Below, piece after piece: positions 9,359-16,993 of a stretch of 64,000 nt of DNA (position 1 is the first letter of the stretch; every line of letters begins with the position of its first letter). The position numbers and the translations under genes are program-made. The notes under the pieces were generated by a model that worked only from the letters and a program-made list of their open reading frames with translations, was not told where the DNA came from and ran no database searches. The DNA is from Marinomonas balearica (GTDB taxonomy: Bacteria; Pseudomonadota; Gammaproteobacteria; Pseudomonadales; Marinomonadaceae): positions 62,001 to 126,000 of the forward strand of contig NZ_SNXC01000010.1 of NCBI RefSeq assembly GCF_004362145.1, written 5' to 3'.

Positions 9359-10120
9359 TTAATTTTTAAGAAAACGTTTAACGATGTTGCCAAATGGAAT
9401 CGGCTTTTCTGCGTGCAGCCAATGCCCAGTATCTGGAATGATTTTCACGTTAGTATTGGGGAAAAACGCGACGGTTTCTTTAGTGTGTTTTTGCTGGATG
9501 TAGTCTGAGTTAGCGCCTTTTATAAAGAGCGTTGGGTTGTTATAGGGAGCAGACAGCGGCGGCTTAGCTAAAATGGAAGGGTAGCCTTCTTGAATATTCT
9601 CTCTTGCCAACCCTATGGAAAAGCCAGTCTCTTCTTTTTTAAGGTTTTTTAGCAAAAATTGTCTTACCCCCATATTGCTTTCGTACTGTGCTAAGAGATC
9701 GTCAGCGGCTTTTCTAGAAGAAGGTCGCGCAGAATCAATGGCAGCAAGACCTTGAAAAATCTCCAAATGGCTGGGTTGATAATCAACTGGCGCAATATCA
9801 ACAACGATCAGTTTCTTAAACTTGCTCGGAAAGCTTGATGCTAATTGCATTGCGACCTTTCCACCCATCGAATGCCCTAATAAATAACAGGGTCCTATAT
9901 TGGACTCTTCCATCCAAGCAATTATGGCATCCGCCATTTTTGGGTAATCTGGAGAGTCCATAGGCGATGATTTACCGTGGTTGGGTAAATCCAAACAATG
10001 AACGGTATAAAATTCTGACCAAGATTGTGCGATAGAGTGCCAGTTATCTGCATTTCCAAATAAACCGTGCAAAACGATCAAATCTGGTTTGTCTTCTCCG
10101 TATTGCTTTGAGTGAATCAT
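9359..10120 (-). CDS. Alpha/beta hydrolase, YbfF-like esterase
   Basis: Soluble 253-residue serine hydrolase. The oxyanion block is VLHGLFGNADNW, the nucleophile elbow is LLGHSMGGK and the histidine lies in IPDTGHWLHAEKP; the acidic residue is in the second half. The LHGLFGNADNWHSIA opening is typical of YbfF acyl-CoA/esterase family members. It converges on pheA and diverges from the hemolysin-family operon. Natural substrate unknown. Confidence 0.9.
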   Translation of the reverse strand: MIHSKQYGEDKPDLIVLHGLFGNADNWHSIAQSWSEFYTVHCLDLPNHGKSSPMDSPDYPKMADAIIAWMEESNIGPCYLLGHSMGGKVAMQLASSFPSKFKKLIVVDIAPVDYQPSHLEIFQGLAAIDSARPSSRKAADDLLAQYESNMGVRQFLLKNLKKEETGFSIGLARENIQEGYPSILAKPPLSAPYNNPTLFIKGANSDYIQQKHTKETVAFFPNTNVKIIPDTGHWLHAEKPIPFGNIVKRFLKN

Positions 10121-10210
10121 GTTGTACCTTGTCTAAGCTGTAATGCTGATTATTTTACTGCATTACGTCGCTTCATCCTATTTCCTTATTTCTGTTTACC
10201 AACATAAGCA

Positions 10211-10240
10211 TTGCTTAAGGTTCGGGCATTAATCTGTTAT
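10211..10240 (+). promoter_or_regulatory. Possible sigma-70 promoter of the hemolysin-family operon
   Basis: TTGCTT at 10211-10216 and TGTTAT at 10235-10240 are 18 bases apart and lie about 25 bases before the first gene. The match is moderate, so this is only a candidate. Confidence 0.3.
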
Positions 10241-10265
10241 CAAATTCATTGTTAATGGACAGATT

Positions 10266-10946
10266 ATGCAACCCCTTGTGATACCAAATAGTATGGATAA
10301 GCACCGCTTACAGGGGCCAAAACAAGCGTTTGATTTTATTTTGGCTTTGCCTGACCAATCGCAAAGGCAGGAACTAGAACGCTTTATCAGCGATGGCTTT
10401 AATAAATGCTATGAGGCAAACGTCGAAAGTTTTTTGCCACTGCTGTTTGGTATAAAAACCAAGCAACTAAGAGCGGCCGTAGGTGTTCGTCGAGCAACAG
10501 AGCCTCTTTTCCTTGAGCAGTACTTAAAAAGCGATGTGATTACGACATTGCGTCAGCTAGGAATGCCTGCCGACGAGTATCAAATCGCAGAGCTTGGCAA
10601 TTTATACTCGCGCAGCCATCGATTTACACTCCCTTTGATTATGACAGTTGTAATGGGGCTTTACCTGAAAGACGTTCGTTATTTGGTTTTTTCGGCTACC
10701 GAAAAAGTCAGAGAACTTTTATCTGGTTTTGGTTTCCCTATGACGTACTTAGCCGATGCTGACCCTATGCGCCTCACAGAAAGACCGAATGAGTGGGGCA
10801 GTTACTATGAGCAACTACCGAAAGTGATGGCGCTTGATGTAGAAGCTTCCGTTTTCATTGCTCATCAAACGCCTGAATTATGTGACGTTCTTAGCATTGT
10901 TCATGGCCATTCCAAGCAATTACTCTCGTCATTGGAGGCGATATAA
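10266..10946 (+). CDS. Thermostable hemolysin (delta-VPH) family protein
   Basis: A 226-residue protein of the thermostable hemolysin family, named after a Vibrio protein. Features seen: FEGCYEANVESF-like stretch FNKCYEANVESFLPLLFG, then LRAAVGVRRATEPLFLEQYL and a second half IAELGNLYSRSHRFTLPLIMTVV. The layout resembles GNAT/autoinducer-synthase folds more than a pore-forming toxin, and there is no signal peptide or membrane segment. I infer an acyltransfer-type enzyme feeding the downstream genes. Its stop touches the start of the AMP-ligase gene directly, indicating translational coupling. The name hemolysin should not be taken as proof of toxicity. Confidence 0.85.
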   Translation: MQPLVIPNSMDKHRLQGPKQAFDFILALPDQSQRQELERFISDGFNKCYEANVESFLPLLFGIKTKQLRAAVGVRRATEPLFLEQYLKSDVITTLRQLGMPADEYQIAELGNLYSRSHRFTLPLIMTVVMGLYLKDVRYLVFSATEKVRELLSGFGFPMTYLADADPMRLTERPNEWGSYYEQLPKVMALDVEASVFIAHQTPELCDVLSIVHGHSKQLLSSLEAI

Positions 10947-12383
10947 ATGTGGTACTTGTCCTCTAAAAACAGTATGGATATTGCTTTAACGGATTCTAAT
11001 GTTTCACTGACCTATCAAGAAATGGGTGCTGCAATTCAAGACCGACGTGAGTGGCTAGAATCGCTGGGTGTTGGGCGTGTCGGGATCGCGTTAGACAATC
11101 AAGTGGAGTGGGTGCTGTTTGATTTAGCATGTCAGGGGGCTGGAATATGTTGTGTACCTGCCCCCTCATTTTTCAGTCAAAAACAGTTGGAACATCTGGT
11201 TACGGAAAGTGGAATAGAGCTACTTATCTGTTCTAACGGCGTTGAATCTGGAATCTTTTGTCCGTCAGAAGAAACGCCCTTTAAGACGATTTATAGTCAA
11301 AAAATAAAACACGTACAAGACGCACAGATGCCAGAGGGAACGAGTAAAGTGACCTTCACATCGGGGTCGACTGGAGCGCCTAAAGGGGTTTGCTTGAGTG
11401 AAGAATCTCAGCTCAACGTGGCGCGTTCGCTGGTGGATGCCATCGCCATAGATTCGGTTAAACATCTTTGTATATTGCCTTTCGCTGTTTTGCTGGAAAA
11501 TATAGCAGGCGTTTATGCGCCACTGATGGTTGGCGGAACCGTTGTTACTAAGCGAGCCGACGAATTGGGCTTTGTCGGAAGTAAACTCATCTCCCCTGAA
11601 AAGCTGTTATATCAGATATCAGTAGAGCAACCGAACTCGCTGATATTGGTTCCAGAATTGTTGAATGTTCTTGTAATGGCTTGTTCAAAAGGCTGGCAGC
11701 CTCCCAAATCGTTGCTGTTTGTAGCAGTGGGCGGTGGCAAGGTCTCCAGCAAATTGATTCACCAAGCAAAGTCATTCGGTCTGCCTGTTTATCAGGGATA
11801 TGGTTTGTCTGAGTGCGCTTCGGTGGTTTCTCTCAATACACCCGATAATGATTTAGAGTCATCTGCTGGACATGCATTGCCCCATACCTCAGTAGAAGTA
11901 ATTGATCATGAGCTTGTAGTGAGAGAAAACCTCTTTTTAGGGTATTTGAACAAACCTGAAAGCTTTTACCCCAATGCCTTTTACACAGGGGATTTAGTGT
12001 CTTTAGAAAACAATACGTTAAGCATAATTGGGCGTAAAAAAAACCTAATGATTAACTCCTTCGGACGCAATATTTCTCCTGAGTGGCTTGAGGCGGAGCT
12101 TATGGCGACACGAATGATGAGAAGCGTCATGGTTTTTGGTGACGACAGACCACATTGTGGCGGTGTGTTTGTTCCAATTACTGATGATATTTCTGACGAA
12201 CAAATTCAACAAAGCGTCGAAAAGTTAAACGAGTCATTACCAGATTACGCCCAAATCAAAGTCTGGTTTAAGTCAGAAAGGCTTTTTGAATCCCTTCCAC
12301 ATTGTGTGACCCCGTCAGGGAAGCTCATTAGAAAAGCGATCTTAGATCATTTTGAGCAAGACATTGATCAGCTTTATCTTTAA
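10947..12383 (+). CDS. AMP-dependent acyl ligase (ANL family)
   Basis: Adenylate-forming enzyme of 478 residues, short for acyl-CoA ligases. ATP loop TSGSTGAPKG (138-147), GYGLSEC (284-290), YTGDL (D349), hinge GRKKNLMINSFGRNISPEW (362-380) and catalytic K459 in TPSGKLIRK are all present, so it should be active. It would activate a carboxylic acid as acyl-AMP, then pass it to CoA or another acceptor. It starts immediately after the hemolysin-family stop and 21 bases before the di-iron protein gene. Substrate unknown; a fatty or aryl acid is plausible. Confidence 0.9.
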   Translation: MWYLSSKNSMDIALTDSNVSLTYQEMGAAIQDRREWLESLGVGRVGIALDNQVEWVLFDLACQGAGICCVPAPSFFSQKQLEHLVTESGIELLICSNGVESGIFCPSEETPFKTIYSQKIKHVQDAQMPEGTSKVTFTSGSTGAPKGVCLSEESQLNVARSLVDAIAIDSVKHLCILPFAVLLENIAGVYAPLMVGGTVVTKRADELGFVGSKLISPEKLLYQISVEQPNSLILVPELLNVLVMACSKGWQPPKSLLFVAVGGGKVSSKLIHQAKSFGLPVYQGYGLSECASVVSLNTPDNDLESSAGHALPHTSVEVIDHELVVRENLFLGYLNKPESFYPNAFYTGDLVSLENNTLSIIGRKKNLMINSFGRNISPEWLEAELMATRMMRSVMVFGDDRPHCGGVFVPITDDISDEQIQQSVEKLNESLPDYAQIKVWFKSERLFESLPHCVTPSGKLIRKAILDHFEQDIDQLYL

Positions 12384-12404
12384 ATCAACCTAAAGGAAAG
12401 AACC

Positions 12405-13076
12405 ATGAATTTATATGAAAGACTGCAAAACGAAACCGCCGCCGAACGTGAATATTTGCTCGGGTCACCGATAATTCAGCGCTGTTTTACAGGCGAATTC
12501 GAACTTGATGATTACATCGCATTTTTGTCTCAGGCATACCATCATGTTAAGCATACCGTACCGTTGTTAATGGCCGTGGGCAGTCGCCTTCCAGAAGAAA
12601 AAGAATGGCTTAGAGAGGCGGTTGGAGAATATATCGAAGAGGAAATGGGGCATCAGGAATGGATTCTCAATGACATTCAGGCGTGCGGGTTAGATAAAAA
12701 TGTGATCCGACACAGCAAACCCGCTGAGTCCACAGAATTAATGGTTTCCTATGCTTATGACACGGTAAATCGAGTTAACCCACTCGGCTTTTTCGGAATG
12801 GTCTTTGTTTTAGAAGGAACCAGTATTGCATTAGCGGATGCGGCAGCGACAAAAATACAAGGCAAACTCAATTTGAAAAAAGAGGCCTTCAGTTATCTCA
12901 CATCACACGGATCATTGGACCAAGATCACATTGTTTTTTTTGAAAACTTGATGAAAAAAATTACTGATCGAGACGAGCAAGATTTAATCATTCACTGCGC
13001 TAAGCGATTCTATAAATTGTACGGCAATATTTTTCGCGAACTTCCTCATCTTGAACTGGCCGACTCGGCCGCATAG
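12405..13076 (+). CDS. Haem-oxygenase-like di-iron oxidase (TenA/CADD/UndA-like)
   Basis: All-helical 223-residue protein of the iron-containing redox enzyme type. Candidate metal ligands are E80-x-x-H83 (EEMGH), E137 (LEGTS) and the H168-x3-D172-x2-H175 triad, the last matching the spacing in CADD. Relatives with this fold include UndA (fatty acid to 1-alkene) and CADD-type oxygenases. I infer O2-dependent oxidation or decarboxylation of the acid activated by the upstream ligase. A thiamine-degrading TenA role is less likely because the context lacks thiamine genes. Good ribosome site (AAAGGAAAG). Confidence 0.85.
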   Translation: MNLYERLQNETAAEREYLLGSPIIQRCFTGEFELDDYIAFLSQAYHHVKHTVPLLMAVGSRLPEEKEWLREAVGEYIEEEMGHQEWILNDIQACGLDKNVIRHSKPAESTELMVSYAYDTVNRVNPLGFFGMVFVLEGTSIALADAAATKIQGKLNLKKEAFSYLTSHGSLDQDHIVFFENLMKKITDRDEQDLIIHCAKRFYKLYGNIFRELPHLELADSAA

Positions 13077-13085
13077 GAGAATGCG

Positions 13086-13874
13086 ATGAACTGGCAATCA
13101 AAACGAGCTTTGTTAACCGGAGCATCGGGTGGAATAGGGCAAGCAATCGCGCGTGAATTAGCTGAAAAAGGCGTTTCTCTTATTTTGGTAGGACGCAATC
13201 AAAAAAAGCTGGAAGCGCTAATGAGACAACTTTCTGGAGAAGGGCATCACATAATCGTTGCAGACATCGCAACCACCACTGGTTTGGAAAGCGTCGTTTC
13301 GTATGTGGAACAATGGGGCGGCCTCAATATGTTGATAAACAATGCCGGTGTAAGCCATCTTTCAATGCTGGAAGACATGGATCATAAAGAGATCCCACGT
13401 ATTATCTCAACCAACTTAATTGCGCCAATGTCTTTGACGCACGCTTTGATGCCTACATTTAAGCAGTCTTCAGAGGCTTCTATTATCAATATTGGTTCAG
13501 CGTTTGGGAGTATTGGGTTTGCAGGGCAGACGGCCTATTGTGCCAGCAAATTCGGAATGAGAGGGTTTAGCGAATCGTTGTATAGAGAGCTGGCCGACAC
13601 GCAAATAGAGGTTTTCTACTTAGCACCTAGAGCTACCTCTACAAACATTAACAGCAGTACCGCAATGGCGATGAACGAGGAGCTAGGTAATCATATTGAT
13701 TCTCCTGATCTGGTCGCTAAGTGCTTAGTTGAGCAGCTTCAAAATAAAAAGCCTAGGTGCTTTATTGGCTTTCCCGAACGGATCTTTGTCAAATTGAATG
13801 GCGCATTTCCACACATTGTTGATAAGGCTCTGTTTAAGAAACTGCCTATTATCAAGCGCTTTATTTGCTCTTAA
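13086..13874 (+). CDS. Short-chain dehydrogenase/reductase
   Basis: Classical SDR of 262 residues. Cofactor motif TGASGGIG (11-18), NNAG (85-88) and catalytic S138, Y151 and K155 are intact. R37 after the second strand (VGRN) suggests NADPH preference. It begins nine bases after the di-iron gene with an AGGAGAATGCG ribosome site, so it belongs to the same operon. Likely reduces or oxidises the pathway intermediate; substrate unknown. Confidence 0.92.
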   Translation: MNWQSKRALLTGASGGIGQAIARELAEKGVSLILVGRNQKKLEALMRQLSGEGHHIIVADIATTTGLESVVSYVEQWGGLNMLINNAGVSHLSMLEDMDHKEIPRIISTNLIAPMSLTHALMPTFKQSSEASIINIGSAFGSIGFAGQTAYCASKFGMRGFSESLYRELADTQIEVFYLAPRATSTNINSSTAMAMNEELGNHIDSPDLVAKCLVEQLQNKKPRCFIGFPERIFVKLNGAFPHIVDKALFKKLPIIKRFICS

Positions 13875-13932
13875 CGGAGCCGTATTTTTTATAGTTTTAA
13901 TCTTATTCTGAGTTTTGTTGAAGGACTGCGTT

Positions 13933-14583
13933 ATGAAAAAATTACTCTCTATTGTGACTCTTGTTGTCGGTGTATCTACGCCTGTATTGGCTGAAACTTC
14001 AGAGCAAACAACGGAATTGGCGTCAATACAAAAAAGATGGGCTGAAATAAACTATCTAACAGAAGACAAACAAAAAGAAGGCGCTTTTTTATTGCTGGCT
14101 GAACGTGCGAAAAAACAAGCGGAAATGCATGCTCAAATGGCAGAATATACGGTTTGGCAAGGCATTGTATTATCCAGTGCAGCTGGCGCAAAAGGCGGAT
14201 TGGGTGCTCTGTCGCTCGCCAAAGAAGCCAAAACGCTTTTTGAAAAAGCGATCGACATGAATGATGCCGCATTAAATGGATCAGCGTACACCAGTTTAGG
14301 TGTGCTTTATCATAAACTTCCCGGTTGGCCTATTTCTTTTGGCAGTGACAAAAAGGCGCAGAAACTACTGGAAAAAGCGCTAAAGAAAAACCCTAAGGGA
14401 ATTGATTCAAATTACTTTTACGGTGAGTTTTGGTTCGACAAGGGAAATTATACTCAAGCAGAAACGTATCTAAACATCGCAAAAACGGCAGCGCCAAGAG
14501 CGTCTCGACCTTTAGCGGACAAAGGTCGACATAAAGAAATCGATGCTTTGCTGGATAAGATAAAGAGCGTGAAATCCAACTAG
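13933..14583 (+). CDS. Exported TPR-repeat protein
   Basis: About 216 residues. A signal peptide (MKKLLSIVTLVVGVSTPVLA, then ETSEQ) predicts a periplasmic protein. The mature part has helical TPR-like pairs: AEYTVWQGIVLSSAAGAKGG, AKTLFEKAIDMND, AYTSLGVLYHKLPGWP and KLLEKALKKNPKGIDSNYFYGEF. I chose the ATG at 13933, which follows AAGGAC, over a TTG 18 bases upstream. No enzyme motif is seen. It follows the SDR by 58 bases on the same strand and may scaffold or transport the pathway product. Confidence 0.82.
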   Translation: MKKLLSIVTLVVGVSTPVLAETSEQTTELASIQKRWAEINYLTEDKQKEGAFLLLAERAKKQAEMHAQMAEYTVWQGIVLSSAAGAKGGLGALSLAKEAKTLFEKAIDMNDAALNGSAYTSLGVLYHKLPGWPISFGSDKKAQKLLEKALKKNPKGIDSNYFYGEFWFDKGNYTQAETYLNIAKTAAPRASRPLADKGRHKEIDALLDKIKSVKSN

Positions 14584-14691
14584 TCGTTTGAGTTTTTTTG
14601 TCCTTTTTTCACGGATAGGGTTTGTTTTCGATTATTATTTAAAACAATAGTAATCTAACGCTAAAACATCTGAGTCGGTCTATTGATTCAG

Positions 14692-15324
14692 ATGTTTTGC
14701 ACCTATCAGGACTTTGCTTTGTTAGACACGACACTTTTACCCGTCATAAAAAAACCGTTGCGCCTCGCTGCCAAAGGTTTGCACTCTCTTGGAGTTAACG
14801 CTAATCAGGTAACCATTGCAGGTTTTATTATTGGAATCTGTGCAGTGCCTCTGTTGTACCAGCAGCTCTATTTGTGGGCGCTTGCGGTTATTATAATTAA
14901 TCGAATATTTGATGGTATTGATGGTGAGCTTGCAAGGCTTACAGAACCGACAGATCTCGGAGGTTATCTTGATATCACATTGGATTTCATCTTTTACTCA
15001 GGAGTGGTTTTTGGATTTGCTTTAGCGATCCCTGATATGAATAGCCTTGCTGCAGTCTTCTTGATATTTTCGTTTATGGGAACGGGGTCCAGCTTTCTTG
15101 CTTTTGCGATTATGGCGGAAAAGAGGAGTATTAAAACTCTAGAGTACGGGCGTAAATCCCTTTATTTTATTGGTGGATTAACAGAAGGAACGGAAACTAT
15201 TGCATGCTTCGTGTTCATGTGTATTTTTCCGAGTTACTTTGTTCATATCGCCGTTTGTTTTGGAATAATGTGTTGGCTGACGACGGCTACTCGAATTTAC
15301 GCAGGTTACAATACTCTCAAATAA
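14692..15324 (+). CDS. CDP-alcohol phosphatidyltransferase
   Basis: Integral membrane enzyme of about 210 residues. The family signature D-G-x2-A-R-x8-G-x3-D-x3-D is complete (DGELAR, then G, then YLDITLD), with at least five membrane helices around it. Such enzymes join a CDP-linked alcohol or diacylglycerol to a hydroxylated acceptor. The start is uncertain: ATG 14692 or TTG 14683, neither with a strong ribosome site. It lies 108 bases after the TPR gene on the same strand, so it may be the last gene of this block or a separate unit. Acceptor unknown. Confidence 0.88.
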   Translation: MFCTYQDFALLDTTLLPVIKKPLRLAAKGLHSLGVNANQVTIAGFIIGICAVPLLYQQLYLWALAVIIINRIFDGIDGELARLTEPTDLGGYLDITLDFIFYSGVVFGFALAIPDMNSLAAVFLIFSFMGTGSSFLAFAIMAEKRSIKTLEYGRKSLYFIGGLTEGTETIACFVFMCIFPSYFVHIAVCFGIMCWLTTATRIYAGYNTLK

Positions 15325-15354
15325 AGCAGTAGCGATGATGTTGAGTGGCGTGAA

Positions 15355-15651
15355 TTATTCGGCTGAGTCATCGCTGAAAAAAGCGATTTCAATGTCGGTC
15401 TTTACAATGGCACAACAGGCAAGTAGAAAGCCGCTTTGGACCCATGCTAAAGGTTCAAAAGGGTAATCAACGTGTCCCCACAGTAGGCGAATTGAGCAGG
15501 AAGAGCAGTATCCTTCTCGGCACTGATACTCTATATGAAGGCCTGCTCTTTCTAATTGAGGTAAGAGAGGTTCATCTTCGGTGACCAAAAATTGCTTTTT
15601 GCCCAATAAAACCCGATGAACCTTATCTTGATCTCGTGAACTAGAGGTCAA
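15355..15651 (-). CDS. 2Fe-2S ferredoxin for NrdB cofactor maintenance (YfaE-like)
   Basis: Plant-type ferredoxin of just under 100 residues. Cluster cysteines are in [11 protein letters not shown] and a later LACCAI. It aligns well with YfaE, which supplies electrons to rebuild the diferric-tyrosyl radical of NrdB. The start is unclear: family alignment ends near VHRVLL, no ATG sits there, and I chose TTG at 15651, which overlaps the nrdB stop and implies translational coupling. An in-frame ATG at 15696 would add 15 residues encoded inside nrdB. Converges with the CDP-alcohol transferase gene. Confidence 0.88.
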   Translation of the reverse strand: MTSSSRDQDKVHRVLLGKKQFLVTEDEPLLPQLERAGLHIEYQCREGYCSSCSIRLLWGHVDYPFEPLAWVQSGFLLACCAIVKTDIEIAFFSDDSAE

Positions 15652-16780
15652 AGTCGTCAAACTCAGCTTCGTCCAAATCGTTATCGATTTGCCCAACTAA
15701 ATACGAACTGATTTCCGCTTCTTGCGGCGCGACCTGAACGTTATCGCTAACCAGCCAAGCATTGATCCAAGGAATAGGATTGGATTTGGTTTCAAAAGCA
15801 GGCTCTAAACCAATAGCTTGCATACGAACATTGGAAATGTATTCTACATACTGACCCAATATTTGCGAGTTTAAGCCAATCATAGAGCCGTCTTTAAACA
15901 AATACTGAGCCCATTCTTTTTCTTGCTGTGCCGCTTCAATAAAGATGTCGGTAATTTCCTGGCGACACTCTTGTGCGATGTCAGCCATTTCTGGATCGTC
16001 TCTCCCTGATGTCATCAGGTTCAGCATATGCTGAGTACCTGTAAGGTGGAGAGCTTCATCACGTGCGATCAGCTTAATAATTTTGGCATTGCCTTCCATC
16101 AATGTACGCTCAGCAAAGGCAAAGCTACAGGCAAAGCTTACATAGAACCGAATTGCTTCCAATACGTTTACGGACGCCAATGTAATGTACAAAGATTTTT
16201 TAAGCGAGCGCATTGAAACGGTGACTTCGCCTTTGCCGGGAACGTTATGAACACCTAATCCCAGCGTATTGTACAAGTTCACCTTTTCAATCAGATCATC
16301 ATAATATCGTGAGACGCTGTCGGCTCGTTTTGTGATTTCTTCGTTCACAACGATGTCGTCAAAAATGGCTGTTGGATCGTTAACGATATTTCGAATGATG
16401 TGCGTGTATGAGCGACTGTGGATTGTTTCACTGAAAGACCACGTTTCAATCCAAGTTTCGAGCTCAGGTAAGGAAACAATAGGCAGAAGCGCGACGTTAG
16501 GTGAGCGCCCTTGAACACTATCAAGCAACGTCTGATATTTCAGGTTGCTCAGGAATATATGCTGTTCATGTGGTTCTAAGTTGACGAAGTCCTTTCGATC
16601 ACTTGATAAGTCCACTTCTTCTGGACGCCAGAAAAATGAAAGTTGTTTCTCGATAAGTTTTTCAAAGATAGGATGTTTTTGCTGGTCGTAGCGAGCGACA
16701 TTGACGTTTTCGCCTAAAAACATAGGTTCTTTTAAGCTGTCGAATTTCTTGCGATTGAAAGTTGAATAGCTCATCGCCAA
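15641..16780 (-). CDS. nrdB: Class Ia ribonucleotide reductase beta subunit
   Basis: Carries the diferric-tyrosyl radical cofactor needed by NrdA. Sequence is close to E. coli NrdB across its length: [89 protein letters not shown]. The acidic C-terminal tail ([10 protein letters not shown]) is the NrdA docking peptide. Two starts compete: TTG 16780, six bases after GAGGA, or ATG 16774. It follows nrdA by 213 bases, a gap holding two hairpins, and overlaps the ferredoxin frame. Confidence 0.97.
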   Translation of the reverse strand: MAMSYSTFNRKKFDSLKEPMFLGENVNVARYDQQKHPIFEKLIEKQLSFFWRPEEVDLSSDRKDFVNLEPHEQHIFLSNLKYQTLLDSVQGRSPNVALLPIVSLPELETWIETWSFSETIHSRSYTHIIRNIVNDPTAIFDDIVVNEEITKRADSVSRYYDDLIEKVNLYNTLGLGVHNVPGKGEVTVSMRSLKKSLYITLASVNVLEAIRFYVSFACSFAFAERTLMEGNAKIIKLIARDEALHLTGTQHMLNLMTSGRDDPEMADIAQECRQEITDIFIEAAQQEKEWAQYLFKDGSMIGLNSQILGQYVEYISNVRMQAIGLEPAFETKSNPIPWINAWLVSDNVQVAPQEAEISSYLVGQIDNDLDEAEFDDFDL

Positions 16781-16906
16781 ATTGGATCCTCAAATCGATT
16801 GAAATGGTTTCTAGAGAGGTTAGCTTTGTATCTCTAGGCCATTTGCATAGAAAAGCACCCATTATAAATGGATGCTCAGAATAAGGTAGTGCTTCTTATT
16901 GAAGTT

Positions 16907-16948
16907 AAACGTGACACAGCGCAAATTAGATGACGCTGCGTCACGTTT
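16907..16948 (-). repeat. Long hairpin between nrdA and nrdB
   Basis: AAACGTGACACAGCG and CGCTGCGTCACGTTT pair over 15 bases with one mismatch around a 12-base loop. The minus strand continues TTTAACTTC, too weak for a strong terminator, so I read it as a processing or mRNA-stability element between nrdA and nrdB. A shorter imperfect hairpin lies at 16853-16875. Confidence 0.6.
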
Positions 16949-16993
16949 ACAGATGATATATTATTCGTTACCGAGGTAACGATAAAACATCAC

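Noticed and set aside
12405..13076. Thiaminase II (TenA) role for the haem-oxygenase-like protein
   Set aside because: No thiamine genes nearby and the H-x3-D-x2-H metal pattern points to di-iron oxidases.
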